A stretch of 64,000 nucleotides of DNA from the NCBI GenBank assembly GCA_030141605.1, contig JAQGDQ010000405.1:141001-205000 (forward strand). The letters run 5' to 3'. Under the pieces are notes generated by a model. It worked only from the letters and a program-made list of their open reading frames with translations, was not told where the DNA came from and did not search any database. Positions within the stretch are counted from its first letter, which is position 1. Each line of letters starts with the position of its first letter. Source of the DNA: Tubiluchus corallicola (Eukaryota > Priapulida > Priapulimorpha > Priapulimorphida > Tubiluchidae). Below, piece after piece: positions 39,001 to 53,700 of this stretch. The position numbers and the translations under genes are program-made.

Positions 39001-41710
39001 TTTACTGTACTTCAAAATAGTGTAGGAAATGGAAAGTGGAATTTAGAGCATAACTTTTCTTAGTCCAAATATTTCTAAAGCTTGTTGTAGTACACAAGTA
39101 TTTAGAGAAAAACGGTTATTTAGTCTAACAGGTCAAGTTAAGCTAAGTACAAAAATAATGTTCTAGATAATTAAACACTACTTCTAGTGTTTTTGGTTTA
39201 ATGTTTTTTTGCATATGAACAGTAAACACACTAATTACTAATACAGAAGTCCCAAGTTTCTTGCAGATTTGGATAGCCAACACGTGTAAAAAACCTTTCA
39301 GGGTTATATCATGTGCTTCTATTGAAACAAAGTTATTTGTGGCGCTAGCACAACACTTAAAAATATAAATGATTTAGTGTTCTATATATATATTTATATG
39401 TGTGTGCGTGCGTGTGTGTGTGTGTGTGTGTGTGCGTGCGTGCGTGTGTGAATTTGTTGGTTTTAGGACCGAGCTATTACAGCAAAATAGTGACTTCCCT
39501 ATACAAAACTTTATCAGTGTGTACAGAAAGCTTTCTCTTGCAACCATTCAATGTTTTGCTATTACATCCTATTTACATAATATTGGATAGCACCCTTGAA
39601 GTTGTTCTCTGTAGATGCATCTACTGCTGCTTGAGGAAGCTCATTCCAAGCATTAACAATTCTTTGGCTAAAAAAGAATTTTCTCAGATCCGGATTAGCC
39701 CTTTTCTTGTGTATCTGCATAATGTGGTGCCTTGATGACCTATTTGAATTCCCGGAATTCGAAAAAGTTTCCAGTCAACTTTGTCAATGCCCTTTGTGAA
39801 CTTGAATTAAATCAGTACATGCTCTTCAGTACAAATAGTAAGCGTTTGTAATTTTAGTTGATGTAAACGATCACAGTATGGCCGGGCTTGCATTCCAAAC
39901 AACATCCGAGTTGCTGTTTTCTGGACGCCTCAATCAAACGTATATATTTTACATAATGCGAGTTCCAAACCCGGCTACCATATTCCAGGATTGAGCGAAC
40001 TGTGGATTTGTAAAGTGTAATTATAATGCTTGCATGCCTGTTACATAACGTTCTGTGAATCATTCCTAGAATGGCATTTGCTTTTTTAACTTTGTTTGAA
40101 ATATGCGTTGCAGATTTCAAATCAGATGAAAGTATTATGCCTAAATCTGTTTCCTGCTGTACCTCTGTCAGCAGTGTGTTATGTAAGAAACGATCCTGTT
40201 TCAGGTTTGAAAAGCCCAAATGTAGCAATTTACATTTATTTTCATGAAATAGCATTTGCCATCCTAGTGACCAGCTATACAATTTATTTAATTATTGTTA
40301 TAGTCATAAAATGGTAATTTCCTATGCACTCACATAACTTACAATCATCAGCAAATTTTGACATTTTGCTGACTTCTCCATCATCAGTATCATTGACATA
40401 AATTAACAAAACAAGGGTTTGAGAACAGACCCCTGCGGAACCCTAGATGTTACTAGTGCAACATGAGAAGTTTTGTTTCTGACAGCCGTATGCTGTGTCA
40501 CACAGCCAGCATGCAGTAATTTACCACTTATGTCGTAGGCTTTACAATTAATCTCTCATGGGGCTTTGCAAAAATCTATGTATATTATATCATATCTACT
40601 GGTATTGCCGTGTCGAGGTTTGATGTAATATAATCATAAAATCTAACAAATTTGTAACACAAGATCTACCTTTTACAAACCCATGTTGAGTATCATTAAT
40701 TAAATTATTATCGATTAAATGCTGAAGTATATAATTGTATCTTTTATAAAATTTTCTAGAATCTTACCAACAACTGACATTAACAATATTGGTCTATAGT
40801 TATTTGTATTGTCTTTTCTGCCATCTTTGTAAATAGGCGTCACATTCCTTAAGAATACAACTTGTCAGGCCCTGGCGACTTACTTCTGTTCAATGTCGTT
40901 AATTTATCCCTCACTCTGCCAATTGTTATGTCAGCGATATAGTCTAGGACAATGTTACATCTGAAAGGCATATCTGGTATATTAGTTATGTGATAGCGCC
41001 CTATCTTCATGCCCTGTCGGACGTACTAGTGTACAAGCTTGACCTTTTATTTTGAATGCATGTGCAAGCCAAATAAACACTGCTTTACCTAACAATTTGT
41101 ATTCTTAACAATTCGATTAATATCAATACTAGCGAAGGCCCGCAAAAAATTTTGCATATAAATACACTTATAATCATTAATACGTGAACATCCTACACAG
41201 TCCTCATTTATAACACAAAGCCAGCAGCAGCTTTTACTGAATTAAAGTTATAAGGTTATAGACAGAGTATAATGGATGACCTCAGAACAATGGCTTTGCG
41301 TCAGCAGTTTTCTAAGCGAAAATCGTGTGAAATGGAACCTCCAATTAACTCATCACAGCTCCTCAGGAAGGAAGCGTCCTAAAATGTAGCCCACATCATC
41401 GTGTAGCCCTGTTCTTCCTCTTTCTAAAGAGCTTCCCCTTTCGAGAATTCCACCAGGCCCTGCTTTTTTCTCCAGGCTGTTTGGTCAAAATTTCGAAAAA
41501 ATCCGGAGTTGGGTCCGGGAAAACGTTTTTGCAAAACAACGACGGAAAAATGGCCATTTTGGAGGTTTTTCGACCACCCCCCTCCCCCATTCGTCGCGGT
41601 GGACCCGATTAAAAAAATAAACCCCCAATGGCAAGACACTAGATCGAGACCTTGCATTTGATATATAGATTGCCACAAATTGTGCCGCTGTCAAAGCTGT
41701 AGCTTCGAAT

Positions 41711-41748
<38 letters not shown>

Positions 41749-44700
41749 ACCGAAATTAATATATAGATGTTGCGACATTATAGTCTTGAGGTTATTTGAA
41801 CTTGAAATACTTCTTTAAGAGATGTAGCAGTTTAGTGTTGCATATCTACACTTGTGAAATTGGTTACAGGTAACCTAGTTATGTTTAGCGCATACTTATC
41901 TCTCATTGGTTATTTTAAAAATGCATAAACACAGGTGATTCCTAAAGGTCGTGGAGAAGTGAATTTCTCGATCTAGCTAGACAGTTGATACTAAAGTCTG
42001 TCCACACTGCTCAGTTCGAACATCTCTAACGAGATTAATTGAGATGTTTTGATTTATACTATTGTGGAACTTCCTCAAATGATATAAACGGAGTAGAAAC
42101 GGCTCGTTAATATGTTCAATGGAATACGGAACTTAATCTAGACTTGTATTGGCGAGACTCCCAGCAAGTTGGCAGACGGAGTCAAGCAAGCTATATCGTC
42201 ATATCACGAGGAAGCTGTGCTACCGTGTCAGTGGTGAGGCGAAGAGGTGGCGATCCGTGACGTGAGCTGCCAGCAGCTGTCGGAACTTAGTGGAATGGAA
42301 CGACGGATGGTATGGTACTGATTGATAACACATGGAATGGAATGTTGCAGATACGTTTACAATATGGAGTGATGAAACCATCATCATGGAATGGAAATGG
42401 AATAGCGACACAGTTAACACCAAGACTAGTGTTCTGACGTGGTAAACCCGGTACCGGTATGCTTGTAGCCTCATATACGCTTGTACAGTTTTGCTTTAAT
42501 GATCTGTGCACAGTTTTTTTTTAATGCGTATTATATTTGTAATTAAATAAAGCAATTGAATTTAATGCCTAGCTTCTTTAGATTAATTGAGATTGTCAAT
42601 CTGCAATTTTTCTTAAATACTACATCACAACAGTGACGACGATACACGTTAGGGAAATAACACAGAACCCATGACACGTGTTTCTGGAAAATCCGTGTTT
42701 CAGCTTATCACATCTTTAATTCGATGGTTAATAAATATCAATTTCTTTTATGAGGTGCGCTTTCGAGCCTAATTAAATAAATAGGTTCACAATCCTGACA
42801 AAAATAATCAAGAAATATATGTGCACCGTCACAAAATAGTGTCAGAATTGCTGCTCCGTGTTTAATAGTTTCTTGTTTTGTACATTACTCGTTACTGTTG
42901 AGATAGTGCGCTCGTGCGAGATAGTACAGTTGGCTAGTGCGAATAGTCTTGCTTTTGATATTTCATCAGGTGCATATAGACCTATGCTTCTACAGTGTTT
43001 GATATTCGCATGTAATTTAAATCATTATTTTGCTACCTGATATCGGCAGTTATCTTTTCTTAATTGAATTATTGACATAGAGTAAACATATCCATCGAGT
43101 AACAATCAAATTCTGTTTTTTGCTAATTCACATTCTATCTTTTTAGATCTTATTCAGTAGATTGGCACTCCTGTTCCATATTGAGTTTGGCTTCATTGCT
43201 TTATAAACCTGGGGGGAAGCCCTATAGTGCGGTCTGCTGGCACGGAATTTTGCTAAGTGTTTATGCTGCAGCCCTTACCCAAGCAGAACAGTTTTTGCGG
43301 TTTTGTAAGCAATTTTGTTTTACATTGAACAGTACGCATATTGAACTGTACGTGTGGGATTGATGGTTTGATAATTCAAGGTTACTCTCTATGCTTAATT
43401 TTAAAAGGGTCGCTCTAGTATATTAGCATTGAATTTTTCTGTATTTACCATATTAACATATAGTAGCATGGCCGAGAGGAAGTTTACCATAAGTTGGTTA
43501 ATGGACCAAACTAAAGAAGAATTGCAAGTAATCGCTAACGAGTTGTCTTTATTTAATTGATGCAAAGGAAAGGAAGGGGACTTTTTTGAACAAATTTTTT
43601 AGGCGGCTGGAGTAGTTGTGCAAAAAGTAAGTTCAGCAGAGACAGATTCAGATGGCACAGTGCTAGAAAACCCAGCTGATACAAAGGGAATTTACACCAT
43701 AGGAGGCGCTATAGATGTTGCACTTTCTGATGAATCTGGTGTGAAGAACAAACAACAACAAACTCAACCCATGCGATGGAAAAGGAGAACCTTCAGCCTA
43801 CAACTTTGTTAGCCCCAGCGGAAGATGTGCTTGCCACAACTTGGTTACCTTCCCAAGTACAAGGAACTCTCGTACTTCACCCACCTCTGTTTGACTTACC
43901 TAAGCCTGCTAGTGTTAGTCTCAACTCTCTTTCTGCTGTTGATTCATAGGTTGCAAAATCCTTTTTAATACTACAACAGCAACAGCTCAGATACGAGCAT
44001 TATAAATGGACCACAAAAGGCGAATGGTAGAATGGGTGCTTCGTTAGGTCCTGCTTTGAGCGGCAGAGCCGCTCATGCTTTCCAACAATTTGCGGCGGAA
44101 GATATACAAAACTACAGTGTCGTGCGCAAGGCATTGTTGGCAGCGTATATACTTACCCCGAGTGTATATTTGGAATGTTTCCGGGCTATGAAAAAGTTGA
44201 ACGAGTAGAATTATAAACAATTTTTTCAAAGACTTGAGAGGGGTGTTAATGATTGGTTAGAAGCCATTGAGGTTACCACATTCCAATGGCTCAGGGAGGC
44301 AATGATTATGGAACAAGGTTTATCACGCATGCCTCGTGATCTAGTAACTTGGTTACGTCGGGAGAATCCTTAGACAATTGCAGAGATGGCAGAAAGTGCT
44401 GATCGCTATGTTGCCCCCAATGCACCCATGGTGTTGGGGAAGCCAGTCGAATCTCAGCAAAAACAAAGCAAATGGGCTGGTAACCAGACCAGTCGTAATA
44501 TAGGTAAGAAAAACGCGAATGAGAAAGGCACAAGCGTAAAAATTATATGTTATACCTGCGGGAAACCTTGTCATAAAAGTACTGCTTGTAGGTCTCGCCT
44601 TTCAAATGAGTGCTCTAGCAAAACAAAAATACTAGTGGTAGGCAGTACTAATGTGAAACCGAGAAAAATGTTACTGTTTTAAAACATAGTACAAATGCTC

Positions 44701-47700
44701 AAAATTATGAGGTGCCTGAGCATACTTTGACATTTTGTTTTTCGGCAACTATTAATGGTATAACTGCCCATGGTCAGCGAGACACGGGTGCCAGCTGGGA
44801 GTTTACTAAACTCAAAACTTTTCCATCCAAACCAGTTTCTAGAAAGACCGCCACAGCAAATAACTTGCATACATAATCATGCTGCCTACTGCGACTTAGC
44901 TAAAATTGAAATTATTACACCAAACTTTTCTGGCTTTTTGATCGTTTGTGTTAAACCTGATTCGCCAATTGATTTTTTACTTTTTAATAACTATGAGTCT
45001 GTTTTGCGACCTTTTGGTAAGCAGTCAAAACATAAAGCTACTGAAATTTCAAATGCAATTAAACATTTGAAAGGTGGTTCACTGCAGCATCCATTGGAAA
45101 ATCCTGCTTATGTATTAACCTGCTCTAAAAATGCTCAGCTTAAAATTGATGAAGGATTGCAACCAGAGGTTACGGCAGCAGGTATCCTGCCCTGCTGAAC
45201 AAGTCGATAGCCTAGAGGTAGGTGACTCGCCTTTGCAAAAACGTGATTCTCTGTTGAACGTAAGCAGAGAAGAATTAAAAAGAGAGCAACAAGATAAGTC
45301 TACGTAATTTATTTGATAATGCCTCAACGGAGAAGGAAGCTTGCAAGACAGGTTGAGTCGCTGCTAAAATGTTGAGTTAAAGCGACAAAATTTGCATTTT
45401 TGTACTTAATTTCACCCGTGCAAGAAAATCAGCTTAGACACTTAACTGATGCACGAGCCTTTGGTCATCTTTTAATGCATTTTGATATAGTAGTTTAAAC
45501 TACGTTTCTTTGGCTTGTAGCCAAGCTCTACGCTCTACGTCCAATAAGTAGTCTCATAAATAGAAAATTTTACAAACATAAATGGCTTCTCTTTGATACT
45601 TTCATGTATAGTACTATTTGCTTACTTCACGACCTGTCCAGGGTTCAAGGTAATTTTGTTTTCGTGAAACTATCTACTGTAAACATTTCGCTTGACTTGA
45701 TGTGTATTTGTGTTTTGAGTTATCCTGTATAAAATGATAATTCTGATGTGTATAGTGTGAAGCGAATTGAATTCGAGGTTTATTAATTTGTATTTGTGTT
45801 TCCATCAAGTCTGGACAGTGTACTTTTTAAGATTATATTCCAAAATCTTTTGTTTGGGAAGCTTTGTGATAGCGCCCTATCGGACGTACTACTGTCCAAG
45901 CTTGACCTTTTATTTTGAATGCGTGCACAAGCCAATTAAACACTGCCTTACCTAACAATTTGTATTCTTAACAATTAGATTAATATCAATATGTTGCGAC
46001 ATTGTAGTCTTGAGTTTATTTGAACTTAAAATACTTCTTTAAGAGATGAAGCAGTTTAGTTTTGTATATGTACAGTTGTAAAATCGGTACAGGTAACCTA
46101 GTTATGTTTAGCGCATACTTGTCTCTCATTCGTTATTTTAAAAATACATAAACACAGGTGATTCCTATAGGTCGTGGAGAAGTGAATTTCTCGATCTAGC
46201 TAGACAGTTGATACTTGGTTTTTGAGCATATCGTAACGTGTGTCAGGCACGTCTAAAGTCTGTCCACACTGCTCAGTTCGAACATCTTTAACAAGATTGA
46301 GATGTTTTGATTTATACTATTGTGGAAGTTCCTCAAATGATATAAACGGAGTAGAAACGGCTCGTTAATATGTTCAATGGAATACGGAACTTAATCTAGA
46401 CTTGTATTGGCGAGACTCCCAGCAAGTTGGCAGATGGAGTCAAGCAAGCTATATCGTCGTATCACGAGGAAGCTGTAGCTACCGTGTCAGTGGTGAGGCG
46501 AAGAGGTGTCGATCTGTGACGTGAGCTGCCAGCAGCTGTCGGAACTTGGTGGAATCGAACGACGGATCGATAACACATGGAATGGAATGGAATGGAATGT
46601 TGTAGATACGTTTACAATATGGAGTGATGAAACCATCGTCATGGACTGGAAATGGAATAGCGACGCAGTTAACGCCAAGACTGGAGCTCTGACGTGGTAA
46701 ACCCGGTACCGGTATGCTTGTAGCCTCATATACACTTGTACAGTTTTGCTTTAATGATCTGTGCACAGTTTTTTTTATGTGTATCATATTTGTAATTAAA
46801 TAAAGTAATTGAATTTAATGCATAGCTTCTTCAGATTAATTGAGATTGTCAATCAGCAATTTTTCCTAAATACTACATCACAACAGTGGTGACGTTTCAC
46901 GTTAAGGAAATAATACAGAACCCATAACACGTGTTTTAGGAAAATCCGTGTTGCGGCTTATCACATCTTTGATTCGATGGTTAATAAAAATCAATTTCTT
47001 TTGTGAGGTGCGCTTTCAAGCCTAATTAAATAAATAGGTTCACAATCCTGACAAAAATAATCAAGAAATATATGTGCACCGTCACACAAGTTAATACTTC
47101 CTTCCCAAGTACCTTACAGAATGCTTGACTTAGTGCTTCAGCTTTATCTTGATCGTTGGTCAGAATCATATTGCCTACTTTTAGGACTGCAACACTATCC
47201 TTTGTCTTCATTTTGGACCCACGGAAAGTTTTTGAATCATATTTATGTTTGTAACATGTTTACGTTTAAATTCATATTTAGCTCTGTTAATTGTACTTGT
47301 TGTACCCTGCAATTTCTGCTTATACACTAAGTAATCATTGTTATTTTGAGAATGCTTATACCTATCCCAAGCTCTGTATTTTGTACTTATACCGATATTT
47401 GCAACTCATCACGTTTGTTTAAAACACTTCTAATATTTGCGTAAAAATATTTTCACTCCAGTTTTTGCTCTTTTTTACTCTTACTTTTACTCTAGTTTGC
47501 TGAAGTGAAGAATGTTTAGGTCTTGTGCTTAAATTTACAGAATCTTCTAGTGTTAGCCAATTCCTGCTATCAAGTAGCAATAAGTTTAACAAATTCTATA
47601 AATATCCAATCACCAAACAGCCTGAACAGCAACTGCATGAACATGAGAACAACTGAGTCTTGTGTAAAAACCTAGACTGGTTTTTATGCCCATGACACGT

Positions 47701-50700
47701 GTTGGCTCATGTTATACGTTTTTCAATCCTACTTTTAGGTATTTACGGACAGAGAGGGAAAGTGATATGACAATAATTGAAGTACAGATGCCTTCTGGCT
47801 ATGCTTATGATGCATTTAAGCCACTTAGCTCTCTTGAAGATGATTTCAAGAAAGCTGATTGGAGAGAGGAGCATGGTGTTGTTCAAATCTATCTTGCTAA
47901 GGTGTGTATATATTTTAATCAAATTGCTTGCTAATAAGCAGAGAATTGTAGTCATTCGCCAAGATGCCTCTAGTTAATAGTTACTGCTCAATTCCATTAA
48001 GAGTGTTCCAGCATGGTGATTAACATATAAGTTGTAACATTTTTGCAAGGTTCTCTAATTCGTACAATGTTTCTCTGGCAGGTTAAGCGTACCGAGGTAT
48101 GTGGCGAACTTTTAGCTGCTCAAGCACAAGATGTTAAATCTGCAGCACCACCATCAGTACATATATTTAGTTATTACCAGACAGGTAAAAACTCTTCATT
48201 TTTTCTGCAACATTCATTTTTCAGTGTCATTTAACACTTGTGACTGTTAAACCTCATTATAACGCTAAATCTTGTGCACGATGTAACAAATGGAAGTCTT
48301 TTACTACAGCTACATAATTTATGATGAAATATTATGGTGCATAAAAATTACACTGCTTTGAAAGCGTGATGGCAATAAAAATTCATTTTGCATTGAGAAT
48401 CTAGCGTTAGGTGGGTTCTTTTATGATATAGAAGCATTTTTCGAAATACGTTAACAGGTGGTATATACTTTCTATGTTTAAGAATTATTACTGAATGACC
48501 TTGCATAATGAACATGTAATTATGTAATTGACATTATAATGATGAGGGCGATATAATGAGGTTGGATCCGTACTGTTTGGCACCATACTTAGAAAATTTA
48601 AGACTTAAACTGTGCTTAACTATTTGAAGGTTTGTGCAAATGTTTGTAGATTGAAATTATATAATGTACATAATTTTACTACCATTTGGTAGATGTGCTC
48701 CAACTGGAACTCGAGTAAAATATCTTACTCTGCATTTAGTGTAAGTACAGATATTCTTAAAATTAGCAAAACCTTGTTGTTTCTGCTAACCCAGACACTT
48801 GTACTGGAAGCCATTGCAATTTTTTTATCAGTTAGAGTGTTTTGTCACAGTCAGGTATCGATTATTCTTATAGGCCACATAGAAGTCAGAAACTTTCTGT
48901 AGGTAGAGCTGAATAAGTATGCACACATGTGCTTTCATTCAGTTTAGCCTACACTGAATGAGAGCTGAATAAGCATGCACACGTGTGTTTTCGTTCAGTT
49001 TAGCCTACGCTGAATGATCAGAAATGACGGAGTAGACAGCTCGGAAATGCAAAAAGGTTTTTCCATAAACTTAGCGAATTGGCTTGTGCTAAATATATTC
49101 TAGTCTGCATATGGACTATCTTGTAGCAGTAATATTTAACATCATAGTCTTTGTTTCATTAAAGCATTTTCGAATTGTATTTTAAATTGGAATATTTTTT
49201 AATTACGATGTCTTTAAGTTAGTAGTTTGCTGTTCTGTAGCTGTAACTATAGTAGAGTGTGATAACGACTAGACCTAGGAGAAACATTTTCTGTTGCACA
49301 ATCACATAAACAAAGTTTAGCCCATAAAGAATTATAATTTTCCATAAAAATTTATATTACCTAAATGTTATTTGCTTTAAAAGCTACTTAAACATTCATG
49401 GTAAATTCTGATTTTTCTACAAATTGTTCCAAAGTTAGTACAAGCCACTTACCTAACACTCACATACAATAAAAGTTGAGGATTTATAGGTTAAGATACA
49501 AATTACTGCTAATCATACACCCATCATTTGCGGGACTGCTTATCAGCACACTAATCTTTCACTAACGGAGTTCCATGAAGAAATGGAAGCGATACAAACC
49601 AAAATTAACTTGTGTGGTAAGTCTGCATAAGTCTGTTGGAGATTTCAATATTAATTGTTTGCAACATTTTGAAAAACAAAATATTGGTGACTATCTTAAT
49701 ATGATCTACTCATCCCAGTTTACATCAATCATTCCCCATCAAACTAGGATAACGTCTCATTCACAAATGCTCATTGATCAGATATATACGAATTGCTTAA
49801 TCTGGTGTAATTATAAGCCAAGTTGCTATCCGTTTCCCAATTTTCTTGATATCTAATCTAAGTCAACAGACATACAAAAAATATGACCAAGCTCACAAAA
49901 AGGTTCTTTAGCAAATTTGACACCAGATTACAAACACCAAAAATTTCTTAAATGAACTGCAATCCACTTGATGACATTGGTCATACTGACTGACTTCAAT
50001 GATTATACCTGTCTTGTCCCATTTGGTAGGATGATCTGCAGTCAGATTTTGAATCCGTACCCTCTCACTCACAACTAGTGAAGGCAGACATTTTGTGTGT
50101 TCAGTCCACCGCTCCGATGCTTTCATGTTCCTGTTACGCAAAACTTCTCAGGCCAGTAGTGATTCCTGGGAAGTGTTGTGAGGTTGGTAGCGACCGGGTA
50201 TTATAGGAATGAAATACCATATAGGGTGGCCAAACAGACACTAGGTAGGTGAGAGCTTGGTATCTCTGTCTAGACAGTTTCTATACTGCAGGATTGCTCA
50301 TTGAAACAAGTCAGTATTAAGGTCTCCCTGTGGGGGAGGGTTATTATTCATAATCATGCACTTGACGGTATTAAAACCTAATTCTGCTCTACAATTGCTG
50401 TGGGGAAAGCTTACCGAGGTGAGGTGATGATGGACACACATTGTCTGAATAGAACTGGCATGAATAAAGTAAATTCTGGGCCACCGTCTGAGGCCACTTA
50501 TTCGGCAATGCCATGACAAAAACTCTGCAAAGGCAGGCATTAAGCCCAGTGGCCCCGATTGAGGAACGCTCGACAATGGACCAGTTGGAATAACAGTCAA
50601 CAACAACGAGGCAGTAGACGCCCTTGTAATGAAAGAAGTCAGCACAGATACACTGAAATGGGTATACTGGCAAAACTGGGTAACGGACGGTGACGCAAGT

Positions 50701-53700
50701 TGTGAGGGTGCTATATGGTTGCATTCTTGGCAACGACTTTGAAGTTCCGATGTGGCTGTAATTATGCCTGGCCTAAATACTGATGATTCTGCAAGAGAAA
50801 TGTTGGAAGAGATTGGTGCGCTCATCGAAGTGATTAAGGCACTTTCAACATAAGCATCAGGGAATAATGATGTGCTCTTTATAAAGAATAACACCATCGA
50901 TGGTGAGGAGGTGTTCCCTGAATTGGTACATACTAAGTTTATTGTGGTGTCACTTGTTGTGGCAACTCGGACCATATCCCATGTCATTGATTTGATGTGT
51001 GCAAGCCTTGTTGCTGCTGAACATAATAGGGATGTCTCAAAGTCATGTAAGTATTTCCTGCCAACGAATACCTTTCAAAAAGAATCTAGGTAGGTTTGGC
51101 AAGGTAATGTTAGTGTCCTGTACAGTTGTAGCAATGTCATCAGGCAAAGGCATATCATCAGCATGGCCAGGGCAAGATGGATGCCGAGAGATGCTATCTG
51201 TAAGTCGATGTTTTGCTCCAGTGACATGTATGACCTACAGTTTGTGCTGGAGGGTTTTTCCTTCAGATTTCTAAAAGGGATCTGTTGCTGAAGATCTTGA
51301 GCAATGGTTTGTGGTTCAGTGCAATAGTCAGGTTTGTACAACCCAGGACAAAGTATTTAGCCTTTTGAAGGGCATCTGCCACTGCTGGGGCACCTTCAAC
51401 TGGGCCATACATGATTCTGCTGGTGTTGTGAAGTGGCTACCAACAAAAGTGATTTTCCACCCAGCATGCAGCAAAAAGGAGTGTTTTTGGAGCCGCCAGA
51501 AGCCAATGCCTGCTTTTTGACCAGTCAGTGGCCAAGCATGTCGGGTGTGTTTTATCAAAGATTCGAACACTGTCTTCTTTCTTCTGCGCAAGGAGTGCCT
51601 TGGATTCATTAAAGGTCTCATCCAGTTGCGCATTCCATGTGAATGGAGTCCCGGGTTTCAGGAGTGCACGGAAGGGAAGCATCCAGTCAGCCATGCTGAC
51701 AGCATAACTAACTTTGATTATTAGCCCCAAACCAGGATCGAACACCAACGATGTTTTTTGGGGTGGGAAATTCTAGTATAGCTTGGAATTATTTGCAGCA
51801 AGGGCGGGGACACTATTGGGTGTAATTTCAAATTCTGCAAATACAGCTGTCTTCAGCAAAGACAAACTTGTCGGGATTAAGAGTGATGCCATGATGGCCA
51901 CGTACGTCAAGCCATTCTACGGCTAGGAATGAGCTTTCTTTAATTATGGGTGACCAGAGAAGCGTGTCATCAATGCACATTGTGTAATGGAGTACTTGTG
52001 ACACAATTTCGTCCTAGTGTCTTGAATACCCATCATCTGAAACAACGTGATCCTGTGGGGCTGTTTTGTAGTGTTATTGACCCCTTGGAGTAATAAATGT
52101 AGTAAGATGGCAATCCTCTGTACTGTTTTCTTCACGTTTAGGGCTACATATCTTGCTTGCAGAAATGGTAACTGGTGTGATGGGTTTCTTTTTTGGCAGG
52201 AGCCATAAGTCAAACGTTGGCCATTTAAGCGATCACTAGCATGATCATTATAATTGAGGCCGTATAAAATCCATTACTGCTTTGAACATGAGGGTCTCCG
52301 CCTTATAAATTCAATTCACTTTGCTTAATTGGTGAGTTTCTGGTGCACGGTAAAAATGGTACAGGTAAGAAAGCCCCTGTAAAAATAGTACAGGAAAAAT
52401 GGCACAAATGGAAAAATAGGAAAAGTGGCACACTTGTAAAATATGAATTTAGAGGTAGGGTTACTGTGGAAAATAATTGTTTTAGTTACTTTTACTTCTG
52501 GCACGAATGTTATGTTTCAGTGCTATTTGTTTGATTATTTTTTTATCTGTTACATAGAAGTAAACCTATTAGGCAAAAATCCCTGAACAGATTTCCACCA
52601 CTAGCTAGGTGGCAGGTGGAAGGCAAAAAATGTGAATTTGACGCAGATTTTTGCAGAGAGGGAGGGGATGAAAACTTCTAAATGGGGGTCTTTTCACTCA
52701 TCATTTTTCGCCAAGCTTGACAGAACACCACGTGCAAAAACCATTTGTGAAGCACGTCGTGATACCTCAGAAGGAGAGTTATAGCACTTTGGAAAGTGGA
52801 TGTCTTCGCTAGAAGAATAAAATCCTTTTTTTATTACAAGACAAACAACTAATTAGCTGCAGGCTCCATTTCGAAAAAGCCACAGGTACCCGAAGACCAC
52901 CTTTTGACGTAGCGTGTGCCGAAAGGTGTATGCTAATTTTAAGATAAGTTCATGAAATGTTCATGGGAATAAATACTTTGTTCGTAGTTTTCCTAAATAA
53001 TATGTGGGTTGTTTTCTTTTCATTGGTTAACGACATTTTATCCGACTCTCAATAAACAAGTAAAGACATGTAACAACAAATTTAATAAGATTCCAAATAT
53101 TAAAAAAAAGGAAAACCCTTTCCCCAGAATACTGGCGATCTACCCAGGTTTTGCTGAGTGTTCACTGGCGGTACAACAGTCCACACTGACAGTCACGGCT
53201 TACAGATTTCTTGCATGACAGTGTTGCACAGACGACGTTCCCAGACAGAGACAGTAAACAATTTAACGTCTACGTGAAGATAATAGGATTCCCATACGGC
53301 GATGGAAACAGCTATCACACTCCTCAAGTGAAACTGACCACTTTACAGTCTACCATCCCTGTGGTGTTAACCCAGCAAATGGCAATTAGCAGTTGGTGAT
53401 TTACGAGAGTAATAACATAAGTAGAAGCATACCGTTACGTCTTTCTGTGATCTGCTAACGTCTCCTGGGGTCTGTGAAACTTGAACCAGAGCTCGGCGAC
53501 CACATGACATGTCCTGACATCAAACTGAGACAGGATACAAGATGGCAGGTACTTAACGTGTAGACGTACCTCCGTTTAACACAGAAGGAAAAAACCACTC
53601 TCTACTACTAAATGGCATAGAATCGGCAGGTTTAAATAAATCCAGGTCACACTGCTCACGTGAACGTCTGGCTTCAGTGATTGAACTTTAAGTTAAAGAT

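Larger units (their letters stand above)
40984..47093 (+). mobile_element. Gypsy-like LTR retrotransposon with gag and protease only
   Basis: LTRs of about 1.2 kb begin TGTGATAGCGCCCTAT (40989 and 45865) and end GTCACA (about 42833 and 47086). TGTGA/TCACA form short terminal inverted repeats, and AGTTA flanks both sides (40984-40988, 47089-47093, the latter after two extra bases). The left LTR is split by a Helitron (41129-41767). The 3-kb interior has Gag and protease remnants but no RT, RNase H or integrase. Removing the element and one AGTTA restores the LINE reading frame. Confidence 0.9.
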
